A stretch of 64,000 nucleotides of DNA from Azospirillum sp. TSA2s (GTDB lineage: Bacteria; Pseudomonadota; Alphaproteobacteria; Azospirillales; Azospirillaceae), in the NCBI RefSeq assembly GCF_004923315.1, contig NZ_CP039648.1:655001-719000 (forward strand), written 5' to 3'. Both the position numbers and the translations under genes were made by a program. Below, piece by piece: positions 30,998 through 39,733 of the stretch (position 1 is the stretch's first letter; each line of letters starts with the position of its first letter). The notes below the pieces were generated by a model. It ran no database searches and was not told the DNA's origin. It saw only the letters and a list, made by a program, of their open reading frames with translations.

Positions 30998-31878
30998 CGG
31001 CGCGGCTCCGGGATCAGGCGGTCGAGTTCGACCGTCGAGACGTAGGGGGAGAAGCCGTTGGCCCGCTGCAGATCGTAGATGGCCCGGATGCCCGCGGCGT
31101 CGGCCGGATCCCAGTAATCCAGGGTGTGGAGGGAGAGCCGCGGATTCAGCGCCCCGGCGGCCTTCAAGGCCTCGACCTGAAACCGGTAATCCTCGGCGCT
31201 CTGGCGGTGCGGGCGCTTGGCGGCGAAGTCCCAGCCGGCATAGACGCTCTCGCCCAGCACATGGGACAGCAGCGGGGCGGTCTGCGGCAGGATTTCATAG
31301 GCGCGGTTCTGCATCAGGCCGATGTCGGGCCAGTTGCGGCGGATGGCGCGCACCAGTGCCGCCGCCGCGTCGGTCATGCCGCGCCAGCGCTTCGCGTCGG
31401 TGCGCTCCAGATGCGGCGGATTGTCGAGCGTGTCGAGGAAGACGCCGTGGAAGCCCTGGCGCAGGATGGCCGGGACCAGTTCCTCCACCACCAGCTTGAC
31501 CCAGCGGCGGTCGCGCACGTCGACATAGAAGCTGCCGGGCCAGTTGGGATTTTCCTGGTCCAGGATGCCCCAGGCCTTCACCCGCTCGAACCAGGGGCGG
31601 TGCGTCTCGACCTCGCCCACGCTGAGATAGCCGAGCAGGGTCTTGCCGCGGTCGGCCAGCGGCGAAAGCGGCGGGTGGGTGCGGCTGTCCAGCACCAGAA
31701 GCCGATAGGGCTGAAAGGCGGACAACGGGACCGCGTCGGCGTAATAGACCGCCCAAGGGGATGCGGAGGCTTGACCGGAGTCCGCGGCCCGCAGGCCCTT
31801 GTTGGGCAGCGCCAGCAGCGCCGCACCCGACATCAGCCCCCCGGCGACAGCCCGCCGCCCGATCGAACCACCGGTCAC
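30994..31878 (-). CDS. pelA: PelA hydrolase half as a separate secreted protein (GH166-like)
   Basis: 294 residues. The N-terminus SIGRRAVAGGLMSGAALLALP has a twin-Arg and hydrophobic core, so Tat or Sec export. The fold resembles endo-alpha-1,4-polygalactosaminidase. WAVYYADAVP, LGYLSVGEVE, FLDTLDN (Asp149, Asp152) and Glu210 in LGESVYAGW correspond to the active-site strand ends of the PelA hydrolase, whose catalytic Glu is E218 in P. aeruginosa. It trims Pel and affects biofilm release. Its stop overlaps the GTG of the deacetylase gene. It starts 33 bp after the epimerase. Confidence 0.92.
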   Translation of the reverse strand: MTGGSIGRRAVAGGLMSGAALLALPNKGLRAADSGQASASPWAVYYADAVPLSAFQPYRLLVLDSRTHPPLSPLADRGKTLLGYLSVGEVETHRPWFERVKAWGILDQENPNWPGSFYVDVRDRRWVKLVVEELVPAILRQGFHGVFLDTLDNPPHLERTDAKRWRGMTDAAAALVRAIRRNWPDIGLMQNRAYEILPQTAPLLSHVLGESVYAGWDFAAKRPHRQSAEDYRFQVEALKAAGALNPRLSLHTLDYWDPADAAGIRAIYDLQRANGFSPYVSTVELDRLIPEPRR

Positions 31879-31911
31879 GCCACCCCTATCCTTTGCTCAA
31901 TGCTCTCTTGC

Positions 31912-32838
31912 TCAGCCAAGCCACGCCAGCGTCTGGCGCAGCCCATCCTCCAGCGGCGTGTCGCAGCTCATGCCGAAAGCGGCGATCAGACGGGACGGAT
32001 CGCCGATGGACACCCGGATGTCGCCCGCCCGCGCCGGACCATGGCGCCGGTCGAGCGGCCGGCCCGACAGCTCCGCCAGCACCTCCGCCAGCCGGTTGAC
32101 CGAGGTCGGGCGGCCGGTGCAGACGTTGTAGACGGGCGCGCCGGACTGCGGACGGTCCATCGCCGCGGTCAGATATCGCACCAAGTCCTTTACAAAGATG
32201 AAATCCCGCACCTGCTCGCCGTCGCCGTTGATGGTGATCGGCTCCCCGCGGGCGATCCTGCCGGCGAAGATGGAGATGACGCCGGAATAGGGCGATTTCG
32301 GGTCCTGGCGCGGGCCATAGACGTTGAAGAAGCGGAAACCGGCGGTCGGCACGCCATGCACCCCGTCCGCCACCCGCGCATGCAGCTCGCAGCCCAGCTT
32401 GTCGGCGCCATAGGCGGACAGCGGGCGGGTCGCCGCATCCTCGGTCAGCGGCATGTTCGGGTTGTCGCCATAGACGGCGGCGGAGGAGGCGTAGATCACC
32501 GGGACCGGCCCGGCCGGATTGGCGCGGCGGGCGGCATCGAAGACGGCGATGGTGCCGGACAGGTTGGCATGGTGGGTCTCCAGCCATGCCTCGCGCGAAC
32601 GGTCGACCGAGGCGACGGCGGCCAGATGGAAGCAGCCGTCCACGCCGGCTATCGCCGACCGAACCGCCTCGGCATCGGCCACATCGCCGACGGTGACCGG
32701 CACGGCGTCCGGCAGGTTCTCGCGCTTGCCGGTCGACAGATCGTCGAGCACCCGCACCTCGTGCCCGGCCGCCAGCAGCCGCTCGATCAGGTGCGAGCCG
32801 ATGAAGCCGCAGCCGCCGGTAACAAGATAACGCGCCAT
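31912..32838 (-). CDS. NAD-dependent UDP-sugar 4-epimerase at the head of the pel operon (PelX-like)
   Basis: 308 residues. Extended SDR with VTGGCGFIGSHL, SSAAVYG, YGADK (Tyr-x3-Lys), FFNVYGPRQDP and DFIFVKDLV, typical of UDP-glucose/UDP-GlcNAc 4-epimerases. Pel is rich in GalNAc/GalN. Some Pseudomonas pel operons carry pelX, a UDP-GlcNAc C4-epimerase, and this first gene is placed to supply UDP-GalNAc to PelF in the same way. GGAGGAG precedes the ATG. The UDP-GalNAc assignment is inferred from context. Confidence 0.85.
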   Translation of the reverse strand: MARYLVTGGCGFIGSHLIERLLAAGHEVRVLDDLSTGKRENLPDAVPVTVGDVADAEAVRSAIAGVDGCFHLAAVASVDRSREAWLETHHANLSGTIAVFDAARRANPAGPVPVIYASSAAVYGDNPNMPLTEDAATRPLSAYGADKLGCELHARVADGVHGVPTAGFRFFNVYGPRQDPKSPYSGVISIFAGRIARGEPITINGDGEQVRDFIFVKDLVRYLTAAMDRPQSGAPVYNVCTGRPTSVNRLAEVLAELSGRPLDRRHGPARAGDIRVSIGDPSRLIAAFGMSCDTPLEDGLRQTLAWLG

Positions 32839-32913
32839 CGCCGCGGCTCCTCCGCTTTTGCGTGTGTTTTGGGTGATACGCGAAGTCAGAGCCGCCGGAT
32901 CAATTTTCGCGGC

Positions 32914-33300
32914 TCAAGTGCCGAGGAAACCGGCGACCGCGGCCTGGAATTCCTTGGGCTTGATCGGCTTGGAGACATGGCCGTCGAATCCGGCCTCGGC
33001 CAGCCGGCGCTTGTCGGCGGGCGTGGCGAGGTTGGTGACGGCAATGACCGTCGTGGCGGCAAGATCGCCATCGGCGCGGATCTGCCGGATCAGGTCCAGC
33101 CCGGACAGGCCGGGCATGACGATGTCCATCACCACCAGATCGGGCGCCATGTCGCGCATCAGGTCCAGCACGGAGGAGGCGTCCGACGCCTCGACGACGG
33201 TGAAGCCGCCTTCCTCCAGGCAGCGGACGAAGAGCTTGCGCATCAGCACATTGTCCTCGACCACCAGGATCGTCCGCGTCTTTTCGACCGTGTCCGCCAT
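32914..33300 (-). CDS. Single-domain response regulator, DivK-like
   Basis: 128 residues, a receiver domain only. Acid pocket Glu15/Asp16 (VVEDN), phospho-acceptor Asp59 (VVMDIVMPG), Thr89 and Lys111 (VSKPIKP) are all present. VEDNVLMRKLF resembles the DivK/PleD receiver class. No output domain, so it must act by binding a kinase or other partner. It lies 75 bp upstream of the pel operon on the same strand and may be co-transcribed. A link to Pel or cell-cycle control is inference. Confidence 0.88.
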   Translation of the reverse strand: MADTVEKTRTILVVEDNVLMRKLFVRCLEEGGFTVVEASDASSVLDLMRDMAPDLVVMDIVMPGLSGLDLIRQIRADGDLAATTVIAVTNLATPADKRRLAEAGFDGHVSKPIKPKEFQAAVAGFLGT

Positions 33301-33590
33301 CTCGCCATCCGACCTTTGCGGCGTGAGCGGCATGGCCGGCGGCGGGCATGGCGCAACACGCGACCCTACGCTGCACATCCCTACCGGTATTCACGCATTT
33401 TTGGCTGTGTAACTCTTTCGATCAGCCGGGTCAAGCAGGCCGAAGGCGCAGCGCCCGCAAGCTGGCCCCGTGCGGGCTGGTCCGTTCGCCTACTTCTCTG
33501 GGACCGTCGCCGAGGGCCGGCAACCCGGACTGTTCAGCGAGCCGCGGGTGACTGTGCTGCTCCAGGGATCGTGACTGATCCTGCACGCAC
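33301..33590. other. Non-coding stretch between nirK terminator and the receiver gene
   Basis: About 290 bp with no credible gene on either strand. It should hold the promoter of the receiver gene and possibly of the pel operon. Several GC-rich short inverted repeats are present, but no known riboswitch or tRNA pattern was recognised. Confidence 0.45.
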
Positions 33591-33591
33591 G

Positions 33592-33624
33592 AAAAAAGCC
33601 GCCCTCCCCTGCGGGAGAGCGGCT
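33592..33624 (-). terminator. Rho-independent terminator of nirK
   Basis: On the minus strand, AGCCGC-T-CTCCC pairs with GGGAG-GGCGGCT around a short loop and is followed by six U. It lies about 23 bp after the nirK stop. Confidence 0.85.
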
Positions 33625-33646
33625 TCTTTCATGGCAGGCGACGTGC

Positions 33647-34714
33647 TTAGTGCTTCATTTCGCCCAGCTGCTTGCGGCTGTCGCCGCTCTTGTCCTTGAT
33701 GATGGTGTCGTCCGGCTTGCCTTCGACTTCCAGGATGCCGATCAGGCCCTTGGTGGCGCGGCTGAGCGCATGGTCGACCAGGGCGTACTTGCCGGGGTAA
33801 TCGACCTTGAATTCCACCATGGTGGCGCCGCCCGGCGCGACGGTGACGGTCTGGATGCCCTTCGACGGATCGCTTTCCAGGCCGCCCAGGTTGTAGACCT
33901 TGTCGAAGATCTCGCCGATGACGTGGAAGGAGGAGGTCAGGTTCGGGCCGCCGACGCCGAAGAACAGGCGGACGGTCTCGCCGACCTTGGCCTTCAGCGG
34001 CTTGTCCTTGGTCAGCGCGCCGACGGTGCCGTTGAACACCAGGTAGCTCGGACGCTCGTTGACGAGGCCGTCATAGTCGTCCTCGGCATTCGCCTGGTTC
34101 TTCGCCTTGGTGGCGTAGATTTCCTGCTGCATCACGTAGAATTCGTGATCGACCGGCGGCAGACCGGCTTCCGGCTCCACCACGATCAGGCCATACATGC
34201 CCTTGGAGATGTGGTGGGCGACCATCGGCGTGGCGCAGTGATAGACGAAGACGCCCGGAGTCAGAGCCTTGAAGCTGAAGGACTTGGTCTGGCCGGGTTC
34301 CACCTGGGTGATCTGGCCGCCGCCGAGGAAGCCGGTCGCGGCGTGGAAGTCGACGGAGTGGTTCATCGTCGATTCCGGCGCGTTGGAGATCGAGACGTCC
34401 ACAGTATCGCCGACCCGCACCCGCACCATCGGACCCGGAACCGTGTTGTTGAAGGTCCAGTAGGTATAGGTGGTGCCGTCGTCGAGGGTGGATTCGACTT
34501 CGGACGTGTTCAGCTGCACCTTGTGGGTCTTCGGCGCCCGCTTGCCGGCCTTCTCCGGCGCCGGGACAGCCGCCGGATCCTGGACGACGCTGACCGTGGG
34601 CTGCTTGACCTTCGGGTCGGCATAGAGCGTTTCAGCCGCCGAAGCGGCACCGATACCGGACAGAAGCATCAGGGCGGCGGCACTGACAGTGACGAGAGAG
34701 AGCTTGGTCTTCAT
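33647..34714 (-). CDS. nirK: Copper-containing nitrite reductase NirK
   Basis: 355 residues with a signal peptide (1-27). It reduces nitrite to nitric oxide in the periplasm. The type 1 copper ligands are His119, Cys160, His168 and Met173. The type 2 ligands are His124, His159 and His315, and catalytic Asp122 and His264 are present. The Cys-x7-His-x4-Met spacing resembles the AniA-like class II enzymes. An FNR-type box lies 63 bp upstream and a terminator follows, so it is its own transcription unit. It is on the same strand as mog and nor. Confidence 0.97.
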   Translation of the reverse strand: MKTKLSLVTVSAAALMLLSGIGAASAAETLYADPKVKQPTVSVVQDPAAVPAPEKAGKRAPKTHKVQLNTSEVESTLDDGTTYTYWTFNNTVPGPMVRVRVGDTVDVSISNAPESTMNHSVDFHAATGFLGGGQITQVEPGQTKSFSFKALTPGVFVYHCATPMVAHHISKGMYGLIVVEPEAGLPPVDHEFYVMQQEIYATKAKNQANAEDDYDGLVNERPSYLVFNGTVGALTKDKPLKAKVGETVRLFFGVGGPNLTSSFHVIGEIFDKVYNLGGLESDPSKGIQTVTVAPGGATMVEFKVDYPGKYALVDHALSRATKGLIGILEVEGKPDDTIIKDKSGDSRKQLGEMKH

Positions 34715-34747
34715 GGCGTCGTCTCGGTTGAGTGTTTCTTGTGAGGG

Positions 34748-34791
34748 AATATTCCCCCCATCTCCGAGACCTCTGCTTGACCGCCGTCAAG
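34748..34791 (-). promoter_or_regulatory. FNR/NnrR-type box and -10 of the nirK promoter
   Basis: CTTGA-N6-TCAAG spans 34776-34791. An AATATT -10-like hexamer lies at 34748-34753, centred 33 bp from the box centre, as expected for activation from -41.5. CRP/FNR-family regulators (FNR, NnrR, Dnr) bind TTGA-N6-TCAA. Confidence 0.8.
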
Positions 34792-34860
34792 TGGAAGAAC
34801 TGGACGCTATTTTGTCGCAGCTATCCTTTATTTCCACACAAACTGTGATGATTTCTTAAA

Positions 34861-35409
34861 TTAGGATTTCGGCCGGAACGCGACGCAGATTTTCGGGTCG
34901 GTTTCGATCCGCCCGGCGCCGATCAGATCAAGGCAATAGGGGATCGCGGGAAACACCGCCATCAGGCAATCATGGATGGCCGACGGCTTGCCCGGCAGGT
35001 TGACGATCAGGCTGCGGCCCCGGATGCCGGCGGTCTGGCGCGACAGGATGGCGGTCGGCACGACCCGCAGACTGACCGAGCGCATCAGTTCGCCGAAGCC
35101 CGGCATCATCTTGTCGCAGACCCGCTCCGTCGCCTCCGGCGTCACGTCGCGCGGGGCCGGTCCGGTGCCGCCGGTGGTCACCACCAGATCGCAGCCGGCA
35201 ATGTCGCACAGCTCAGTCAGCGTGGCGGCGATCAGGTCCAGCTCGTCCGGGATGACCCGCGCCTCCGCCACCCAGGGGGAGGCGACGATGCGCGTCAACT
35301 CCTCCCGGATGGCCGGGCCGCCCTTGTCCTCGTAGACGCCACGGCTGGCGCGGTCGGAGATGGTGACGATCCCGATCTTCACGGGTCCGATCTGCACCGG
35401 TTCGCTCAT
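34861..35409 (-). CDS. mog: Molybdopterin adenylyltransferase (Mog)
   Basis: 182 residues. MoaB/Mog family with TTGGTGPAPRDVTPEAT and IVNLPGKPSAI. The enzyme adenylates molybdopterin before Mo insertion. ATG at 35409. It follows norD by 20 bp on the same strand, so it is probably the last gene of the norCBQD unit. Its presence beside a copper nitrite reductase is unexpected, since neither NirK nor NorBC uses molybdenum. Nitrate reductase or the CO-dehydrogenase-like enzyme at the end of this window would. Confidence 0.92.
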   Translation of the reverse strand: MSEPVQIGPVKIGIVTISDRASRGVYEDKGGPAIREELTRIVASPWVAEARVIPDELDLIAATLTELCDIAGCDLVVTTGGTGPAPRDVTPEATERVCDKMMPGFGELMRSVSLRVVPTAILSRQTAGIRGRSLIVNLPGKPSAIHDCLMAVFPAIPYCLDLIGAGRIETDPKICVAFRPKS

Positions 35410-35429
35410 GGTCGATGGTCCTTTTTCGG

Positions 35430-37346
35430 TCAGGCGGCGCAGGCGACCTGCCGGTAGAGCGCCGGCAGCGCCTTGGTCAGGTGGGAAACCTGCGGGAATA
35501 TGGCATAGGCGCCGCGCCCGAACAGATAGGGGATGTAGTCGCGCGCCTGGGCATCGACGGTGATGGCGAAGACCGCCAGCCCGTCGCGCCGCGCCTCGCG
35601 GATCGCCTGCCGGGTGTCCTCGATGCCGTAGCGGCCTTCGTAATGGTCCACGTCGTTGGGCTTGCCGTCGGTCAGCAACACCAGCAGCCGGTGGCGGTTC
35701 GGCCGTTCGGCAAGCTGGGCGGTGACGTGGCGGATCGCCGCACCCATGCGGGTGTAATAGCCGGGCTTCAGCGCCCCGATGCGGCGGGTGACGGTGGCGC
35801 CCAGCGGTTCCTCGAAGCCCTTCAGCGTCTGCACCCGCACCCAGTCGCGCCGGCGCGAGGTGAAGGAATAGAGCGCATGGTCGTCGCCGCAGGCGGTCAG
35901 GCCGTGGGTCAGCGCCAGCAGCGCCTCCTTCTCCACATCCAGGACGCGGCGGCCCTCGATCCAGCCGTCGGTCGACAGGGAGCCGTCGACCAGCACCGCC
36001 ACCGCCAGATCGCGGGCGGCGCTGCGCACCTGCTGGTGCACGCGGTCGCTGCCGCAGCCGCCGGCCTGGAGATCGGCCCGGCTGCGCACCAGGGCGGCCA
36101 GATCCAGCTCGTCTCCGTCGGCCTGTCCGGTGAACAGCATGCGGCGCGGGCGCAGCGCCTCGAACTGGCGACGGACCTGCCGGATGCGGCGCTGGGCGGC
36201 GGCGTCGGGCTGCCAGGACTCGCCGTCGGCCGGTGCCGTTTCGGCGATCACGCGGCAGTGATTGGGCAGATGGGCCTGCCGGCCATGGTCCCATTCCGGA
36301 TAGCTCAGGGTCGCCACCAGCGGCGTGTCGTCCACCACCGGCGCGCCGAGGTCGAGGTCGAGCTTCAGCGTCGTCGACGCCTTGCGCTGATGCGCTCCCA
36401 CGGCGATCTCGTCGAGATCGTCGGCGGCCTTGCGGGCATTCTCCGCGTCGTCGTCATCGACCGCGCGCGGGATGTTCAGCGCCTCGGCGAGGCTCAGCAT
36501 CTTTTCGAAGCGGTTGAGAATCAGCGGGTCGTTGCGCTGGATCTGGTCGGTCTGGCGGCGGGTCGCGGCGCGGCGGCGCTGGTCGCCCTCGGCCGCCTGC
36601 CCGCCCTCGCCGGGGCTGTCGGTCGCGGCGGCGGCATCGCGCTCGGCACCCGGTGCGACGAGGCCCCACAACGGCACCGGCAGCATCCGGGCATAGCCAT
36701 AGGGGGCGGTGAAATCAGACAGCGGCACGGTCGGCGCAAGCATGCGCGCGCCCTCGCTGGTGACGGGGCCGGCGCCAAGCAGCGCCATGGCGGCGCGCTC
36801 GACATCGGCCTCCACCGGCGGCAGGCGGCGGGCCGGCCGGGTGGCGGCGACGGCGCGGGCCAGTTCCTCGTGCATGCCGGACAGGCCGGGCCAGCGCGTC
36901 AGCACCCGCACCGTGGTGGCCGCCGCGCTGCGCAGGGCCTGCAGGTCGGCCTGCAGCGGGTCGGCGGGAGCCGGTTCGGCTTCGGCATGGGCGAAGAAGG
37001 CGGCCAGCCATTCATAGAGCCGCTCGTTCAGCCCCGGATCGCTAAACAGGTCGATGGTCGTCGGAAGCTGGAGCACGTTGCCGTCGAGCGCTGCCCGCTC
37101 CACCCGCTCCTCCCCCAGCCCGATGCGGCCGAGCAGCGACAGCCGGTGCCCGGACACCGCGGCGGTCCCGGCAGCGAGCCGCACCCCGCGGTCGCCGCCC
37201 AGCGCCCGGAAGAACACCGCCAGGCGCGGACGCATGGTTTCCAGCGTCACCGCGGCGTCCGGATGATGCGGGTAGCTCGACCGTCCGCCGATCAGGCGGT
37301 GCCACAGACGGCCGACGGTCTCTTCCGGCTCGAAGAACTCCAGCAT
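35430..37346 (-). CDS. norD: NorD, VWA-domain accessory protein of nitric oxide reductase
   Basis: 638 residues. The C-terminal von Willebrand A domain (about 440-635) has the MIDAS motif DGSLS and later the metal-site region TDGKPND. The middle is charged and low-complexity. NorD works with the AAA+ ATPase NorQ to mature NorBC, probably by inserting the non-heme iron. ATG at 37346; the gap upstream to norQ (124 bp) holds a solo repeat hairpin. Confidence 0.93.
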   Translation of the reverse strand: MLEFFEPEETVGRLWHRLIGGRSSYPHHPDAAVTLETMRPRLAVFFRALGGDRGVRLAAGTAAVSGHRLSLLGRIGLGEERVERAALDGNVLQLPTTIDLFSDPGLNERLYEWLAAFFAHAEAEPAPADPLQADLQALRSAAATTVRVLTRWPGLSGMHEELARAVAATRPARRLPPVEADVERAAMALLGAGPVTSEGARMLAPTVPLSDFTAPYGYARMLPVPLWGLVAPGAERDAAAATDSPGEGGQAAEGDQRRRAATRRQTDQIQRNDPLILNRFEKMLSLAEALNIPRAVDDDDAENARKAADDLDEIAVGAHQRKASTTLKLDLDLGAPVVDDTPLVATLSYPEWDHGRQAHLPNHCRVIAETAPADGESWQPDAAAQRRIRQVRRQFEALRPRRMLFTGQADGDELDLAALVRSRADLQAGGCGSDRVHQQVRSAARDLAVAVLVDGSLSTDGWIEGRRVLDVEKEALLALTHGLTACGDDHALYSFTSRRRDWVRVQTLKGFEEPLGATVTRRIGALKPGYYTRMGAAIRHVTAQLAERPNRHRLLVLLTDGKPNDVDHYEGRYGIEDTRQAIREARRDGLAVFAITVDAQARDYIPYLFGRGAYAIFPQVSHLTKALPALYRQVACAA

Positions 37347-37389
37347 CGCGCACGCACTCCCAAATACTGGCCCAAAACCACAGCCCCTA

Positions 37390-37426
37390 TCGGCCGTCAT
37401 TCCCGCGAAGGCGGGGATTACGGCCG
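37390..37426. repeat. Solo hairpin copy of the 95-bp repeat family
   Basis: One arm of the family: CGGCCGT and ACGGCCG ends flank a CCCGCGAAGGCGGG core. It carries ATTCCC on one side and GGGGAT on the other, as if left and right arms had recombined. It lies between norQ and norD inside the operon. Confidence 0.8.
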
Positions 37427-37469
37427 CAATGGTGGAGATCCGACTCCGCGATCCACGCTGTCGGCCTCC

Positions 37470-38306
37470 CTACCCCAGCGTGACCTCGGCGACGCGCAGC
37501 AGGGCGGCGCGGATGTCCGGATCGTCGGTCAGCGGTTCGATCAGGGCGGCGCGGATGGCGCGTTCGGGCTTCATGCCGGAGCGGATCAGCGTGGCGCAGT
37601 AGATCAGCAGGCGGGTCGACACGCCCTCTTCCAGATCCTGGCCCTTCAGGGCGCGCAGCGCGTTGGCGAGTCGCACCAGCGGGGCGACGCGGTTTTCCGG
37701 CAGGCCGCTTTCGGTGGCCACGATGGGGATCTCGCGCTCGGGCGCCGGGAAATCGAACTCGACGGCCAGGAAGCGCTGGCGGGTGCTGGGCTTCAGCGCC
37801 TTCAGCACATTCTGGTAGCCGGGGTTGTAGGACACCACCAGCATGAAGCCCGCGGGCGCTTCCAGCGTTTCGCCGGTGCGGTCAAGCGGCAGGATGCGGC
37901 GGTCGTCGGTCAGCGGGTGCAGCACGACGGTGACGTCCTTGCGCGCCTCCACCACCTCGTCGAGATAGCAGATCGCGCCTTCGCGGACGGCACGGGTGAG
38001 AGGCCCGTCGGCCCAGACGGTGTCGCCGCCCTTCAGCAGGTACCGGCCGGTCAGGTCGGCGGCGGTCAGGTCGTCGTGGCAGGACACGGTGTAGAGCGGC
38101 CGGCCGAGCTTGGCGGCCATATGGGCGACGAAGCGGGTCTTGCCGCAGCCGGTCGGCCCCTTCAGCAAAAGCGGCAGGCGGTGGGTGTAGGCATGCTCGA
38201 ACAGCGCGCACTCGTCGCCCGTCGGCTGATAGTAGGGCAGATCGGCGCTGTTCGCGGCATCGACGGTCTCAGGCACGGCGGCGAGGGTGGCGGCGCTGCG
38301 GATCAT
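37470..38306 (-). CDS. norQ: NorQ, AAA+ ATPase (CbbQ/NirQ/NorQ family)
   Basis: 278 residues. Walker A GPTGCGKT, Walker B AICYLDEV, the sensor-region motif VVSYNPGYQ and the STRLLIYCA end are family features. With NorD it remodels NorB for cofactor insertion. AGGAG precedes the ATG at 38306. It lies 64 bp downstream of norB, separated by a hairpin followed by a U-run that may lower norQD expression relative to norCB. Confidence 0.96.
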   Translation of the reverse strand: MIRSAATLAAVPETVDAANSADLPYYQPTGDECALFEHAYTHRLPLLLKGPTGCGKTRFVAHMAAKLGRPLYTVSCHDDLTAADLTGRYLLKGGDTVWADGPLTRAVREGAICYLDEVVEARKDVTVVLHPLTDDRRILPLDRTGETLEAPAGFMLVVSYNPGYQNVLKALKPSTRQRFLAVEFDFPAPEREIPIVATESGLPENRVAPLVRLANALRALKGQDLEEGVSTRLLIYCATLIRSGMKPERAIRAALIEPLTDDPDIRAALLRVAEVTLG

Positions 38307-38318
38307 GGAAAACTCCTG

Positions 38319-38357
38319 AAAAACGGACGGCCCCCGCCGCGGATGCGAACGGGGGCC
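38319..38357 (-). terminator. Intra-operon hairpin with U-run between norB and norQ
   Basis: On the minus strand GGCCCCCG pairs with CGGGGGCC, followed four bases later by UUUUU. It is a likely partial terminator or mRNA-stabilising 3' end for norCB. Confidence 0.6.
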
Positions 38358-38370
38358 GGAGGTTCGAGGC

Positions 38371-39720
38371 TTACTCGGCCGCCTGGAGGCCGCCGGCGAC
38401 GGCAACCGGGCGCTCTTCACGGGCCGGGCCGAAGATGGCGTAGAGGTAGACCACCACGCCGATCCCGACGGCGACGCCGCCGCCCAGACGCAGCCAATAG
38501 AACATGGCGATCTGTTCCTGGACCTCCATGTAGCCCAGCCCCATCACGCGCTGCAGGTGGGTCTGCACGATGCCGGCGGCGGTCAGGGCGAAGGTCATGA
38601 AGGCCATGCCGCCGCTCATCAGCCAGAAGCTCCAGATGTTGAGCGTCTGGTTGTAGGGCGCCCGGCCGCGCAGGTAGGGCATGGCGTAGGTGATGATGGC
38701 GAGGTTGATCATCGCATAGGCGCCGTAGAAGGCGAGGTGCCCGTGCGCCGCGGTCACCTGGGTGCCGTGGGTGTAGTAGTTGATCGGAGCCAGCGTGTGC
38801 AGGAAGCCCCACAGCCCGGCGCCGAAGAAGGCGAAGACTGCGCAGCCCAGCGACCACAGCATCGCCGCCTTGTTCGGGTGACGGCGGCCGCTCTTCCACA
38901 CCATCAGGAAGGCGAAGACGACCATGGTGAAGAAGGGAGCGACTTCCAGCGTGGAGAACAGCGAGCCGATCCACTGCCAGTAGCCGGGCGTGCCGATCCA
39001 GTAATAGTGGTGGCCGGTGCCGAGGATGCCGCTGAACAGGGCCAGGCCGACCATGGCGTACAGCCACTTCTCGACCACTTCACGGTCGACGCCGGTCATC
39101 TTGATCATCAGGAAGGCGAGGATGGAGGCCAGCACCAGTTCCCACACGCCCTCGACCCACAGATGGACGACGTACCACCAGTACATCTTGTCCAGAGCCA
39201 GGTTGCCCGGGTTGTAGAAGGAGAACAGGAAGAAGATGGCGATGCCCCACATGCCCACCAGCAGGATGTTGGTGATGACCGTGCGGCGGCCCTTCAGCAC
39301 CGTCAGCGTGACGTTGTAGAGGAACATCAGCGCGACGACGACGATGGCGGCCTTGATCCACAGGGGCTGTTCGAGGAACTCGCGCCCTTCATGGATGCGG
39401 AAGACGTAGCCGACGACGGCGGCCAGCGCGCCGAAGACGAACAGGCCGAGCTGGATCAACGCCAGTTTCGGGCTGTGCAGCTCGGTTTCAGCCTCTTCCG
39501 GGATCAGGTAATAGGCGGCGCCGAAGAAGCCGATCAGCAACCAGACGATCAGCGCGTTGGTGTGAATCATCCGGATGATGTTGAAGGGCAGCAGCTCCGA
39601 CATCGTGTTGGGCAGAACATAGACGGTGCCGGCCAGGAGACCCACCAGGATCTGCACACCGAACAGCCCCATGGCCGCCGCGAAGTAATAGAGGGCGACT
39701 TTTTGTGATTCGTACTTCAT
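38371..39720 (-). CDS. norB: NorB, catalytic subunit of cytochrome-c-type nitric oxide reductase
   Basis: 449 residues with about twelve membrane helices. Heme-copper-oxidase-like subunit with His residues in MIHTNALIVW, GTGHHYYWIG and YTHGTQVTAAHGHLAFYG, for low-spin heme, heme b3 and the FeB site, and the Glu in WVEGVWELV. It reduces NO to N2O using electrons from NorC. The short chain without a quinol-oxidising N-terminal extension marks it as cNOR rather than qNOR. It follows norC by 13 bp. Confidence 0.97.
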   Translation of the reverse strand: MKYESQKVALYYFAAAMGLFGVQILVGLLAGTVYVLPNTMSELLPFNIIRMIHTNALIVWLLIGFFGAAYYLIPEEAETELHSPKLALIQLGLFVFGALAAVVGYVFRIHEGREFLEQPLWIKAAIVVVALMFLYNVTLTVLKGRRTVITNILLVGMWGIAIFFLFSFYNPGNLALDKMYWWYVVHLWVEGVWELVLASILAFLMIKMTGVDREVVEKWLYAMVGLALFSGILGTGHHYYWIGTPGYWQWIGSLFSTLEVAPFFTMVVFAFLMVWKSGRRHPNKAAMLWSLGCAVFAFFGAGLWGFLHTLAPINYYTHGTQVTAAHGHLAFYGAYAMINLAIITYAMPYLRGRAPYNQTLNIWSFWLMSGGMAFMTFALTAAGIVQTHLQRVMGLGYMEVQEQIAMFYWLRLGGGVAVGIGVVVYLYAIFGPAREERPVAVAGGLQAAE

Positions 39721-39733
39721 GACGAAAATCTCC

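Noticed and set aside
33301..33590. A riboswitch or structured RNA upstream of the receiver gene
   Set aside because: GC-rich short hairpins are present but no conserved riboswitch core could be recognised.
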